A DNA stretch of 64,000 bases, from NCBI RefSeq assembly GCF_009863985.1, contig NZ_WEZT01000003.1, positions 1-64,000 of the forward strand, in the 5' to 3' direction. Source of the DNA: Furfurilactobacillus milii. GTDB taxonomy: Bacteria; Bacillota; Bacilli; Lactobacillales; Lactobacillaceae. Both the position numbers and the translations under genes were made by a program. The notes under the pieces were generated by a model that saw only the letters and a list, made by a program, of their open reading frames with translations, searched no databases and was not told the DNA's origin. Below are positions 15,053 through 23,811 of the stretch, piece by piece. Every line of letters begins with the position of its first letter. The stretch's first letter is position 1.

Positions 15053-15122
15053 AAAAACACCTTCTGACAATCGTGCGGGGCCAACCAATGGCTGGACATA
15101 CACAATTGTCAGGAGGTGTTTT
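15053..15122 (+). terminator. Terminator of the Spx-like gene
   Basis: AAAACACCT-CTGACAAT pairs with ATTGTCAG-AGGTGTTTT around a loop of about 35 bases that itself holds GGCCAACC/GGCT pairing. The T run is short. Confidence 0.65.
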
Positions 15123-15190
15123 GATGTCATTTCAAATGAACACATTTTTTCACATTAGCGCGTTTAAGCTAGGTTAAAAAATATCTTTCA

Positions 15191-15778
15191 CTACGCTACA
15201 TCGTCACTTTGTTCTACAAGCATCATGATACTGGCACTGATTTGTTGAATCATTGCGGTTGTTAACGCTGGATTGAGCAACCGTAAAGTTTGCATCCCCA
15301 CTTCCATTAACCACTGTGTATCAGCGCTCATTCCGAGCAGGGCGTGAAAGGCTAGTTCTAAGTTAGTCGCCGTTCCCTCCAATTGTTTGCTGGCCAAATC
15401 GTCTGGTTCAGCTGCATAGTAATTGGCACGGACCTGTTCGTGAAGCAACTCATAGTCCTTGAGCAGTGAAGATTCCTTGTCCATTAAAGCTGCTAAACGC
15501 TGATGTAATGCCTGGCTGTTCTCGGAAAATTGCTTTAGATTATTTTCATTTTCGTGTTGTTCTAACAGATTATAATTTTCCGTAAGGGCAAACGTTTGTA
15601 GCTGACAAGCGAACACGTTATTGAGAAACGCTAATAGGTCAAATTGACGACCACTAACCAGCCCTGTCAAATGCTGATCCATTAAGTCCTTTACGTTTGC
15701 AAGCGGAGCGTCCACAGTCACCTTGCGTTGGTGAAACCGTTTCTTATCCGCCTGACTTAACGGCGTCACATATTGCAT
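15191..15778 (-). CDS. Unknown protein, paralogue of the preceding gene
   Basis: Not recognised. The 195-residue protein has no signal peptide or membrane segment and is mostly predicted helix, with glutamine- and leucine-rich stretches that could be coiled coil (residues ~65-120). Its start, TPLSQADKKRFHQRKVTVDA followed by PL and a helix, matches the upstream neighbour (TPITKQEQQVFHDYQIPVHD then PL) in spacing and several residues, so the two likely arose by duplication. It starts 5 bp after that neighbour and both lie downstream of the ComK-like gene in the same direction. Confidence 0.7.
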   Translation of the reverse strand: MQYVTPLSQADKKRFHQRKVTVDAPLANVKDLMDQHLTGLVSGRQFDLLAFLNNVFACQLQTFALTENYNLLEQHENENNLKQFSENSQALHQRLAALMDKESSLLKDYELLHEQVRANYYAAEPDDLASKQLEGTATNLELAFHALLGMSADTQWLMEVGMQTLRLLNPALTTAMIQQISASIMMLVEQSDDVA

Positions 15779-15783
15779 TGTTT

Positions 15784-16428
15784 CTACCCCTTCCGTGAGG
15801 ATCCATTGGCGTTACTAGCATCATTATTATCCGGTCCATCCGGTTGTGGTTGGTTCATGTCAACTTTGCGTTCTTTTGGACCATGCTTTGGTGCTAACTT
15901 AGCCTGAATTTCAGTTGCGACCGTTTCGACATTTACATCTGGATTAATATTTGCCAGGATTTCCATGATGTTAAAGAATTCCCACTTTAAATCAACCTGG
16001 AACATAATGTAATCATAGCCAAACAGATCCTGAGACCGCCATTCACTACGTGGCTTTTTAAGTAGTTCTTGAGGAAACCCTTGCTCCGCCTGTTTGGCTA
16101 ACTGAACCCGTTCTTGTTCAAACGGACCGAACTGATCAGCATGTGCTTTCGTGTTAGCTGATAAACGATCCCCAGTTAACTTATGCCATGTTTGTAACTG
16201 CGACCACCACTCCTGGTTAATGGTATCCACTAAGCGGTTAAAATCTAACTGAACGGCAACATAATCTGACAGTAAATCGTTCAAGTCGACGTCACTGCCC
16301 TCAAAATTGCCTGTCATATTAGGAACCTGCTTTAAACTGTCGAATACACTCAGTGGATCATGTACAGGAATCTGGTAGTCATGAAAAACCTGTTGTTCTT
16401 GCTTCGTGATCGGTGTCGTAAAACTCAT
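15784..16428 (-). CDS. Unknown protein with a low-complexity tail, pair partner
   Basis: Not recognised. This 214-residue soluble protein begins like its downstream neighbour (TPITKQEQQVFHDYQIPVHD) and is rich in aromatic residues in the centre (WWSQLQTWHKL; YDYIMFQVDLKWEFF). The last ~35 residues are a low-complexity, probably disordered tail rich in N, P, D and S. The ribosome site AGAGAGG lies upstream, in a 71-bp gap after the ComK-like gene. Partnership with the next gene is suggested by the shared N-terminal pattern and 5-bp spacing. Confidence 0.7.
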   Translation of the reverse strand: MSFTTPITKQEQQVFHDYQIPVHDPLSVFDSLKQVPNMTGNFEGSDVDLNDLLSDYVAVQLDFNRLVDTINQEWWSQLQTWHKLTGDRLSANTKAHADQFGPFEQERVQLAKQAEQGFPQELLKKPRSEWRSQDLFGYDYIMFQVDLKWEFFNIMEILANINPDVNVETVATEIQAKLAPKHGPKERKVDMNQPQPDGPDNNDASNANGSSRKG

Positions 16429-16499
16429 TGCGAAAGCCTCTCTTTGTGTTGTTTTGTTGTCTTTATCATAACGCTATAGAATCCGCTTTCATAGAAAAA

Positions 16500-17345
16500 C
16501 TAATTTGTCTCGTCGTCCCTATCTGACACAAAGTGACGTGTTTTCGGCACAATTAAATGCCCATGTCCTCTTAAAAACTGACGGGCTTCCTTTGCAATCG
16601 TTTCCCGGTCTAAATTGAGCACGGCATCGTAATCGTCCACTAGGAAATCTTCTAACCCTGCCACCATTAAAACTTCGACCGTGTGTGCATAAAACTCCGT
16701 TTCGTCATGTAAAACTTGTTCGGGTCGCATTCCTAATACTTGAGCCAACTTATTCGTAAAATTCGGCCGACACCGATCAAAACCACTATTTTCAACCATC
16801 AATTCTAACTGTTCCTTTTGTAACTGAATAATCGCCGCCGCATCTCTTAATCGTTGCAGCATAAAATAATGTGACAACGGTAAGATGAGCTTCATGTTAT
16901 TTTTAAAAATCAGCAAGGCTTCATGAGTCAAGCGACGAATCTGAACTAATTTGTAAAATCCTAACCAGCCAGTGTCCTGCATCGTTGATCCCGCGGTTGG
17001 TACAAAACCATATTTACCGTTTACATAAGGTGTGTAATGTTTCTGTCCCAAAAAATGATGGGCGATCGCCATTTGTTGGCGAGTTCGACTGTTCTTAGCC
17101 ATCAATTCTCGCATCAATGTACCACATGGTCGGCGCACCAATAATGGTCCCAGCCGATAATCCAGAATCAACGTCAGTCGTTTTTGCTTCACGGTCACCG
17201 GCAGAACCAGCAAGGTCGTTGTTAAACTGATTTCGAAGTCAGCAATAGTTTCTTGTGTGGTCCATAAATGATTAATAAATGTTGATACTCGTAAATCGAT
17301 TGTTTGATCGCGTAAACTGGCGGTTGAAAATTGTTGCTGACTCAT
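16500..17345 (-). CDS. ComK-like protein
   Basis: A 281-residue protein whose middle matches the ComK competence activator layout: KYGFVPTAGSTMQDTGWLGF (ComK: FFPT-S-S...C-WI), then LTHEALLIFKNNMKLILPLS and a final helix (SHYFMLQRLRDAA). It is longer than Bacillus ComK (~190), with a ~90-residue C-terminal extension, QVLGMRPEQVLHDETEF onward. The start MSQQQFSTAS is chosen because AAGGGG lies 7 bases before it. DNA binding and a role in competence are inferred; a competence-type sigma factor gene lies 7.5 kb away. Confidence 0.6.
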   Translation of the reverse strand: MSQQQFSTASLRDQTIDLRVSTFINHLWTTQETIADFEISLTTTLLVLPVTVKQKRLTLILDYRLGPLLVRRPCGTLMRELMAKNSRTRQQMAIAHHFLGQKHYTPYVNGKYGFVPTAGSTMQDTGWLGFYKLVQIRRLTHEALLIFKNNMKLILPLSHYFMLQRLRDAAAIIQLQKEQLELMVENSGFDRCRPNFTNKLAQVLGMRPEQVLHDETEFYAHTVEVLMVAGLEDFLVDDYDAVLNLDRETIAKEARQFLRGHGHLIVPKTRHFVSDRDDETN

Positions 17346-17445
17346 TTTTGATCCCCTTAAAAATAATGTATCGGTAGAATAACGATTAATTTTCATTAAT
17401 GCAATTCATTAGACGGCAATAAACTCACAAAAGTACCGGTCCAGC

Positions 17446-17501
17446 AAAAAATTAAACGCAACATATTAATGACGTTATCATCATTAATATGTTGCGTTTA
17501 A
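17446..17501 (-). terminator. Very long perfect hairpin, terminator of the NCS1 permease gene
   Basis: Two perfectly complementary 21-base arms (17452-17472 and 17481-17501, beginning TTAAACGCAACATATT) enclose an 8-base loop. On the minus strand a TTTTTT run follows closely. Such a long, fully paired stem is more than a terminator needs. Confidence 0.85.
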
Positions 17502-17570
17502 CGTTTGCAAACGGATTACGTATTATCAACGGCCATTGAAAAGCGAACTCGCCGCACTTGCAATATTTAT

Positions 17571-18911
17571 TTAATTATTTTCAGGCACCGTATTCCTTAA
17601 TTTTACCGTTAACCGGCCCAGTACCAAATGTAGACTAGCTGTAATGAGCATTGCAAATACCGTGGCACCAATTGTATTTGTTACCCAACCGACTTGGCGT
17701 AACAAGAAATAACTCAAAATTCCGAATCCCCAGTTGACATAGGCCAACCAGTTCACCCTTGGTGAGTTAGCAAACATATTATCAGTATAGCGTGCGCCAT
17801 GGATAAGATAATAATCGACTAAAATAATGGCAATCTCTGGTCCCAAGATCATACCCACGTAATCTAAGAACATCGTGAACACGCCCAAAAAGCTGTTAGA
17901 CCACAAAGGAATCAATGTCATCAGCGTCGCCAACACTGTTACTAGCCATAGAGCTGGCGTAAGTCGAAGTCGTTTAAAAATGTTGGTTAATGCCGTGCCG
18001 GCAGCCATTAGATTAACTGCATTTGCGGTGGTACTCGTCAATACAATCACAATCATTGCCAAAATACCTAGGCCAAGCCGTGAAGCCACTGTACTTGGGT
18101 CAGATGCATTCGGATCAAAGCTGTGCAGCGTCACCGCCGCACCAATGGTAGCGATGATACCAACGAGCGCAAACCAGAACAATCCAACTGGGCCGCCAAC
18201 AAACGGTGCTACGGTAGCAGCCGTCTTATTCTTTGCAAACTTGGTGAAATCCGCACCAGCAGTCACCCAAGCAAGGTTAAACGCCGCTAACGTATCGATC
18301 GCATTACCAGTCGGCAGATGAAACTTAATTGGCACTTGCCACTGAGTCAACTGCTTCAACGATACGGTTTGAAAAACCGCCCATGTTTCCCACAATACCA
18401 GTAAAATTACCAACACAATTCCAACACGCTCAATAATCCGTACAGACCGTTGACCGAGCGAAATACTAATCAGATGCAAGATTGACATCATCAAAATACC
18501 AAAGATAATGCCCTTCAATCCGCCGCGTTGACCAAAAACTGGCCAGCCCAGTAGATCATGAAGCAAATAACTAATAGAACCGGCTGCAATAAACGTGTTT
18601 ACCGCAGCCCAGCCCATGAACTGAACCACGTTGACTAATGACGGCCCGACGCTACCCCAACGGCCGAACGAAACATTCGTCAAAGCCATTGTAGAGCGTC
18701 GCGTTTGAAACCCTATATACCCGACGAGAGCCAGTAGCAGGTAAGCGATTGGACCGGTGATCATTAATACTTTCATCGCCCCACCCAGTCCTAGTGCAGC
18801 CAATACGCCACCAACATACCAAGTGCCGTTGTTGGCATTGGCTCCAATCCATGTCGCCGTCTGATCCCAAAAACTCATACTGTGTGACGCTTCTGATGCT
18901 GTTTGTTTCAT
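17571..18911 (-). CDS. NCS1-family nucleobase permease (CodB-like)
   Basis: A 446-residue membrane protein with about 12 transmembrane segments and the NCS1 N-terminus (FWDQTATWIGANANNGTWYV), where cytosine, allantoin or purine carriers bind substrate. It probably imports cytosine or another base by cation symport. A cytosine deaminase gene elsewhere in the window (31789-33024) could use the product. GGAGG precedes the start. A 32-codon leader ORF and a terminator-like hairpin lie just upstream, and pdp beyond that, so it may be the last gene of the deoR-pdp unit or separately attenuated. Confidence 0.82.
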   Translation of the reverse strand: MKQTASEASHSMSFWDQTATWIGANANNGTWYVGGVLAALGLGGAMKVLMITGPIAYLLLALVGYIGFQTRRSTMALTNVSFGRWGSVGPSLVNVVQFMGWAAVNTFIAAGSISYLLHDLLGWPVFGQRGGLKGIIFGILMMSILHLISISLGQRSVRIIERVGIVLVILLVLWETWAVFQTVSLKQLTQWQVPIKFHLPTGNAIDTLAAFNLAWVTAGADFTKFAKNKTAATVAPFVGGPVGLFWFALVGIIATIGAAVTLHSFDPNASDPSTVASRLGLGILAMIVIVLTSTTANAVNLMAAGTALTNIFKRLRLTPALWLVTVLATLMTLIPLWSNSFLGVFTMFLDYVGMILGPEIAIILVDYYLIHGARYTDNMFANSPRVNWLAYVNWGFGILSYFLLRQVGWVTNTIGATVFAMLITASLHLVLGRLTVKLRNTVPENN

Positions 18912-18935
18912 GTCTCTTCCTCCGTTTGCTGCTAA

Positions 18936-18973
18936 GAAAAAGCGCTACCAACACAGTAATGTCAGTAACGCTT
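18936..18973 (-). terminator. Attenuator-like hairpin between leader ORF and permease
   Basis: On the minus strand AAGCGTTAC pairs with GTAGCGCTT (9 bp, one G-U), followed by TTTCTT. The first arm is exactly the last three codons of the leader ORF (K-R-Y), so a ribosome at its stop codon would melt the hairpin. The T tract is short, so this may be a weak terminator. Confidence 0.45.
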
Positions 18974-19060
18974 GTAATTAGCAATATTTGCGGAAAATGA
19001 CTGAGAGGCCACGATGCCCGTAACTTGTTGTTTGAAAAAACGCCTCATCAAAAACATCAT
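18962..19060 (-). CDS. 32-residue leader ORF before the NCS1 permease
   Basis: The peptide begins MMFLMRRFFKQQ and ends ANYKRY. A near-perfect ribosome site (TTTTTTGGAGG) lies 9 bases upstream, stronger than those of many real genes here. It ends 50 bp before the permease start. Basic and short, it resembles a translated leader rather than an enzyme. No relatives are recognised. Translation is inferred from the ribosome site and its overlap with the hairpin. Confidence 0.45.
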   Translation of the reverse strand: MMFLMRRFFKQQVTGIVASQSFSANIANYKRY

Positions 19061-19116
19061 GGTCTTGCCTCCAAAAAAGGTCCGCTCACTGTCGGACAGT
19101 TATTTTCTAGAGTAGT

Positions 19117-19284
19117 TTAGCAATAATCACACGCAGATTCAAGCGTGAGACCCAATATTCGACATGCCTTTTTAATACAATGATGACAACGGTCTACTTC
19201 ACTGACCGGCCCAAAACGCTCGCCACTATCAAGGTTAAGTGCAAATGTTACTTGAGCAAACGACACTTGTTCTAAAACCAGTCT
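19117..19284 (-). other. Open extension in frame after the pdp stop codon, cysteine-rich
   Basis: The pdp reading frame stays open for 55 more codons after its TAA, encoding GERFGPVSEVDRCHHC and later ESACDYC, a zinc-ribbon-like spacing of cysteines. A GTG could start it, but no ribosome site is seen. It may be a small separate protein, a decayed gene fragment, or chance. Confidence 0.2.
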
Positions 19285-20583
19285 TTAATCGATAACCTCA
19301 TGGATGAGTGTCAACGGCTGCGCCTCATCACCAATTGCAATATTTGCTTCAATCAATTGCTGGACGTCGCTAACATCCTCTCGGTTACTGTGAATTGTCA
19401 AAATCGTGTCACCTTGATGAACTTCGTCACCAACCTTTTTGGACAACGTCAAACCGACAGCATAATCCAATTGATCATCCTTCTTCTGCCGGCCACCACC
19501 GAGCATCATCGCAGCAATGCCCATTTCATCTGCCTTCATTTTGGTGATAACGCCATCACGAGCTGCCAATATCGGCATCTGATATGTTGCCTGAGGCATC
19601 ATTGCTGGGTTTTCAATCACGCGACCGTCACCACCCTGAGCAATGATCATTTCTTTGAACTTGGTCAAAGCGGAGCCATCATCAATATGCTGCTGTAGCA
19701 TTTTTCTGGCGGCATCTAGATCGGTTGCCTTATTTGCCATGACAACCATTTGACTGCCAATTGTTAATACCAAATCAAGCAAATCAGCTGGGCCATTGCC
19801 CTTTAATAATGCAATCGACTCTTCAATTTCCAAGGCGTTACCAATGGCGTTCCCTAGTGGCTGATTCATGTCGGAAATAACCGCCATTGCATTCATACCA
19901 ACACTTTTACCAATGCCGACTAGTTCCTTGGCCAATGCAACTGAGTCCGCCTCTGTTTTCATAAAGGCGCCACTCCCCGTTTTAACATCCAAAACTAAGG
20001 CATCTGTTCCACTGGCAATTTTTTTACTCATGATTGAGCCAGCAATCAATGGAATGGAATCAACCGTATCAGTTACATCACGTAATGCATAAATCTTTTT
20101 GTCTGCTGGAGCGATGTTTCCAGTTGCGCCGACGATGGCGCAACCAACATCGCGCAACTGCTGTTTAAATGATGCTTCGCTAATTTCAACCTTTAAACCA
20201 GGAATGGCCTCCAACTTATCCAACGTGCCACCCGTGTGACCAAGGCCGCGCCCAGAAATCATTGGCACTGGAATACCAACCGAGGCTACCAAAGGCGCTA
20301 ATGGAATGCTGGTCTTATCGCCAACACCACCAGTCGAATGTTTGTCCACCTTGACGCCAGGAATATCACTCAAATCCAACTGATCTCCCGAATGCAACAT
20401 GGTCATTGTCATGGTGGCCGTTTCTTGCTTTGTCATTCCTTTTAGATAAATCGCCATTAATAGTGCACTAACCTGATAGTCCGGAATGTCACCTTTTGTA
20501 TATCCATTAATAAAAAATTCAATTTGCTCGGTGGTTAGTTCTCCACCATTACGTTTCGTATCAATTACATCGACCATTCTCAT
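19285..20583 (-). CDS. pdp: Pyrimidine-nucleoside phosphorylase
   Basis: It splits thymidine, deoxyuridine and uridine by phosphorolysis to the base and (deoxy)ribose 1-phosphate. The signature [20 protein letters not shown] lies near residue 80 and [20 protein letters not shown] near residue 110, which define the thymidine/pyrimidine phosphorylase family. The 432-residue length is standard. The start follows GGAGG by 8 bases. It lies 19 bp after deoR and belongs with the neighbouring deoxynucleoside genes. Confidence 0.95.
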   Translation of the reverse strand: MRMVDVIDTKRNGGELTTEQIEFFINGYTKGDIPDYQVSALLMAIYLKGMTKQETATMTMTMLHSGDQLDLSDIPGVKVDKHSTGGVGDKTSIPLAPLVASVGIPVPMISGRGLGHTGGTLDKLEAIPGLKVEISEASFKQQLRDVGCAIVGATGNIAPADKKIYALRDVTDTVDSIPLIAGSIMSKKIASGTDALVLDVKTGSGAFMKTEADSVALAKELVGIGKSVGMNAMAVISDMNQPLGNAIGNALEIEESIALLKGNGPADLLDLVLTIGSQMVVMANKATDLDAARKMLQQHIDDGSALTKFKEMIIAQGGDGRVIENPAMMPQATYQMPILAARDGVITKMKADEMGIAAMMLGGGRQKKDDQLDYAVGLTLSKKVGDEVHQGDTILTIHSNREDVSDVQQLIEANIAIGDEAQPLTLIHEVID

Positions 20584-20602
20584 GGTTGCTGACCTCCATC
20601 AC

Positions 20603-21559
20603 TTAGTGAACTGGGTCATAATTTAATAGCTGAGTTGCACTTCCTTGATCAATAATCAACGTGTTCGCATAACCGGCTGTAACAGCACCGTGTACAGCCG
20701 GTACCTTGGCAGGATTAGCCGCCACTAACACGCTGTGTGGAATATTGGCGAGTGCGTCAAGTGGAATACCGATCGTTCGCTGATCAATATTTGTATCAAC
20801 CAACTGACCATGAGCATTAATAAAGCGAGAAAATACATCGCCAACCGCATGGTCTTGTAAATAAGCCTGTTCAGCTTGAGTGAAGTATCCCAACTTAAAC
20901 AGCAATGCTGAGTCGCGAACTGTACCAACAGTAAAAACTGCAATGTCAGCCTTTTTGCCCAGTTCAATAATATGTTTAATGTGTGTATCCTGTTCAACCA
21001 ATTCTTTTGTTTGTTGGTGATCGAAAATAACTGGGAGCGGCAGGTACTGCGGTAGCGTATGAAATGCGTTAGCAAATGTATTAACACTTTCAAACGCAAA
21101 GTTATTACTCTGTGTGTTTGCCACGCTACCCTTCATCTGAACAACGGTTATGCCGCTAACATCCTTAGGATCCAAATGATTTGCAACTTGGTGAATGGTT
21201 TTTCCCCACCCAAGTCCGATAATGTCATCTGTCGTTACAATTGATTCAATATATTCTGCGGCCACTTTTCCAACACGTGACAATAAATCGGGAGTACCCG
21301 TCCCTTGTGTTGGCACAACTAGCAAATGCGCTAGCTGATACTTTTCTTGAAGCTGCGCTGTTAAAGTAGCTACTGGTGCCATCGGCGCAGCAATCTCAAT
21401 TTTAACCAGGCCAGTTTTTCTTGCGTACTGCAATAAGCGTGAAACCGTTGCACGTGAAATGTTCATTTCGGTTGCAATTTCGCCTTGTCCCCAATTGTTT
21501 TGGTAGTACAAGGTCGCTGCCTTAAGACTATCTGCCGTTTTTTGATCATCTGTTTCCAC
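20603..21559 (-). CDS. deoR: SorC-family regulator DeoR
   Basis: A 318-residue regulator with an N-terminal HTH (WGQGEIATEMNISRATVSRLL) and a SorC-type sugar-phosphate-binding domain (VGKVAAEYIESIV, DDIIGLGWGKTIHQVA). In Bacillus, DeoR of this type represses nucleoside catabolism and is released by deoxyribose 5-phosphate, the product of DeoB. The start is taken as the GTG 8 bases after GAGG; an upstream ATG is only 2 bases after that site. It is transcribed with pdp and lies next to deoCBD, whose promoter carries an operator-like repeat. Confidence 0.85.
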   Translation of the reverse strand: METDDQKTADSLKAATLYYQNNWGQGEIATEMNISRATVSRLLQYARKTGLVKIEIAAPMAPVATLTAQLQEKYQLAHLLVVPTQGTGTPDLLSRVGKVAAEYIESIVTTDDIIGLGWGKTIHQVANHLDPKDVSGITVVQMKGSVANTQSNNFAFESVNTFANAFHTLPQYLPLPVIFDHQQTKELVEQDTHIKHIIELGKKADIAVFTVGTVRDSALLFKLGYFTQAEQAYLQDHAVGDVFSRFINAHGQLVDTNIDQRTIGIPLDALANIPHSVLVAANPAKVPAVHGAVTAGYANTLIIDQGSATQLLNYDPVH

Positions 21560-21658
21560 GAACATTTCCTCTTTTCGTCCCACGGTTTCGGAATCCCTGT
21601 CACGATTGCAGTTAACATCACGTTATGGCCGGAAACAGTTTCAGTACAGACAATCAAC

Positions 21659-21702
21659 AAAGAGCGAATGATTTGGCAAATCGCCGAACCATTCGCCCTT
21701 TA
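21659..21702 (-). terminator. Terminator of the deoCBD operon
   Basis: AAAG-GCGAATG pairs with CATTCGC-CTTT, with an inner TTCGGCGA/TTGCCAA element, between deoD and deoR. Confidence 0.75.
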
Positions 21703-21747
21703 TTGATTAACCAATGTCTTCCTAAACATTTCAAACTCAATGTTGCG

Positions 21748-22458
21748 TTACTTACCAGCAATCGCTGTCGCTAACGAAATGTTAATCATGTCGTTGAACG
21801 TTTTTTCGCGTTCCTCCGCCGTGGTTTTTTCTTCGCCAAAAATTAAGTCACTGACCGTCAACACAGACAGTGCACGGAAGTGAAGTTTGGCACCCAACAA
21901 GTATAACCCTGCTGATTCCATTTCGGTGCCAATAACGCCATAATCAGCCAACTTCTTCATGTCTAGTTCATCATTATAGAAACGGTCTGCAGCAAAAATG
22001 TCGCCTACTTTGGGCGTAATACCCATCTTCTGAGCTTCATGAAAAGCTGTATCCAGCAGTTCAAAGTTAGCTAGCGGTGCATAATGGATGCTTGGTCCAA
22101 ATGTATTCGCAGTTACAGCAGAGTCAGTTGTTGAGCCTGATGCCAACAGCACATCCCGTAAATGGACATCCGGCGCCATGCCGCCACATGAACCGACCCG
22201 AATGATTGTTTTCACACCGAAGAATTTAACTAATTCATTAATGTAAATGGACATGGATGGAATTCCCATCCCTGACCCTTGAACGGAAACACGGTGGCCT
22301 TTATATTCACCCGTGTAGCCAAAAGCATTTCGAACCGAATTCACCTGTTTAACGTTGGTCAAAAAATTTTCAGCGATATACTTTGCCCGCAGTGGATCTC
22401 CAGGCAGCAAAACTGTATCAGCGTAATCACCCATGTTGGCACCGATATGTGTACTCAT
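21748..22458 (-). CDS. deoD: Purine-nucleoside phosphorylase DeoD
   Basis: This hexameric-type enzyme cleaves purine (deoxy)nucleosides to base and pentose 1-phosphate. Motifs: LPGDPLRAKYIAEN at residue 18, GSGMGIPSMSIY near residue 62, GSCGGM near residue 90 and the substrate-binding TEMESAGLYLLG near residue 177. Normal length of 236 residues. It starts 25 bp after deoB, whose product pathway it feeds. Confidence 0.95.
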   Translation of the reverse strand: MSTHIGANMGDYADTVLLPGDPLRAKYIAENFLTNVKQVNSVRNAFGYTGEYKGHRVSVQGSGMGIPSMSIYINELVKFFGVKTIIRVGSCGGMAPDVHLRDVLLASGSTTDSAVTANTFGPSIHYAPLANFELLDTAFHEAQKMGITPKVGDIFAADRFYNDELDMKKLADYGVIGTEMESAGLYLLGAKLHFRALSVLTVSDLIFGEEKTTAEEREKTFNDMINISLATAIAGK

Positions 22459-22483
22459 TGTGCATCCTCCTCATTCGAAAGGT

Positions 22484-23695
22484 TTATTTTACCGTTTCGC
22501 CATTGCTGACTTCACTCAAGAAACTGGTGCCTTCACTATTCCCTTGCACACCAAAGTTTTCCAATACTGTCGCGCCCATATCAGCAAACATTGGACGAAT
22601 GCCCAATGACTGATTAGCGTGCTTCAGAGATGGAGAGTATGCCAACAACGGGACGAATTCACGTGTATGATCTGTACCACGGTAGCCAGGATCGTTACCG
22701 TGATCAGCTGTGATCATGAGCAAATCATCATCCTTTAAGTTTGCCAATACCTTGGTCAACCGTTGGTCAAAATCCATTAAGGCCTGACCAAATCCCTTTG
22801 GATTACGGCGGTGACCATACATTGCGTCAAAATCGACCAAGTTCGTAAAGCAGAAACCATGGAAGTCGCTAGCCATAACTTCATCCACATGATCCATTCC
22901 GTCCATGTTGCTTTCATTGTGGTAGCCCTTGGTAATGCCATGGCCAGAGAAAATGTCATTAATTTTCCCAACACCAATCACATCAAGTCCATCCGCCTTT
23001 AAGCGGTCCATGTCCGTTTCACCAATTGGTTCTAGACTGAAGTCGTGACGGTTAGCCGTCCGAGTAAAGTGATCCTTGTCCGGGCCAACGTAAGGACGCG
23101 CAATAATCCGGCCAATTGTCCATTCTGGTCCATTAACTAGTGAACGCGCATATTCACAAATTTTGTACAGTTCTTTAACAGAAATAACATCTTCATGGGC
23201 GGCAATTTGAAGCACCGAATCTCCAGATGTGTAAACGATCAATTCGCCGGTCTTCATCTGTTGTTCACCGTAATCGTGAATAACGTCAGTTCCCGAATAA
23301 GGCTTGTTGACAATTACATGGCGGCCAGAGAAATCTTCCAGCTTTTTAATGATTTCTTCTGGGAATCCGTTTGGAAAAGTCGACAAAGGCTTTCTAACAG
23401 GCAGCCCCATCATTTCCCAATGACCGTCCATACTATCTTTACCAGCAGAAACTTCACGCATTTTGCCAAACGCACCAATGGCTTGATCAGCGACTGGTAC
23501 ACCCTGAATCGGCTTATCGGGACGAATGTTGCTAAGTCCCAACTTACCTAAATTTGGCAGTGCCAAGTCTCCCGCATAAAACGCGCCAACATGTCCAAGT
23601 GTATCAGCGCCCACATCATCGAAGTCCGCTGCGTCTGGTGCCTCCCCAATACCGACTGAATCCATTACAATTGCAAAAATTCGTTTGTATGCCAT
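22484..23695 (-). CDS. deoB: Phosphopentomutase DeoB
   Basis: It moves the phosphate of (deoxy)ribose from position 1 to 5, linking the nucleoside phosphorylases to DeoC and the pentose pool. The 403-residue alkaline-phosphatase-fold enzyme shows the metal-binding [20 protein letters not shown] at residue 11, [10 protein letters not shown] near residue 85 (phospho-acceptor threonine/serine region), and [19 protein letters not shown] near residue 327. A cre-like site lies in the gap between it and deoC. Confidence 0.96.
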   Translation of the reverse strand: MAYKRIFAIVMDSVGIGEAPDAADFDDVGADTLGHVGAFYAGDLALPNLGKLGLSNIRPDKPIQGVPVADQAIGAFGKMREVSAGKDSMDGHWEMMGLPVRKPLSTFPNGFPEEIIKKLEDFSGRHVIVNKPYSGTDVIHDYGEQQMKTGELIVYTSGDSVLQIAAHEDVISVKELYKICEYARSLVNGPEWTIGRIIARPYVGPDKDHFTRTANRHDFSLEPIGETDMDRLKADGLDVIGVGKINDIFSGHGITKGYHNESNMDGMDHVDEVMASDFHGFCFTNLVDFDAMYGHRRNPKGFGQALMDFDQRLTKVLANLKDDDLLMITADHGNDPGYRGTDHTREFVPLLAYSPSLKHANQSLGIRPMFADMGATVLENFGVQGNSEGTSFLSEVSNGETVK

Positions 23696-23775
23696 GATTT
23701 TTGAAAGTCCTTTCCTGTCTCGCTTACGCTCATATTAATGAGCAGTTATCTAAAATCACTTAACCTTTTTCGTTT

Positions 23776-23789
23776 AGCAAGCGCTTACA
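23776..23789 (-). promoter_or_regulatory. cre-like site between deoC and deoB
   Basis: On the minus strand TGTAAGCGCTTGCT matches the CcpA consensus TGTAAGCGCTTTCA at 12 of 14 bases. It lies 80 bp before deoB, in a 116-bp gap, and may dampen transcription during growth on preferred sugars. Confidence 0.6.
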
Positions 23790-23811
23790 TTTTTGTTGAA
23801 AATGCATCTTG

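Noticed and set aside
17430-17445. GGACCGGT on the minus strand, resembling the conserved block of the RNA family
   Set aside because: None of the surrounding helices or other blocks of the family are present.
18990-19030. CTGAGA on the plus strand as part of a thiamine riboswitch
   Set aside because: The rest of the THI-box consensus is missing and the orientation is opposite to the permease gene.
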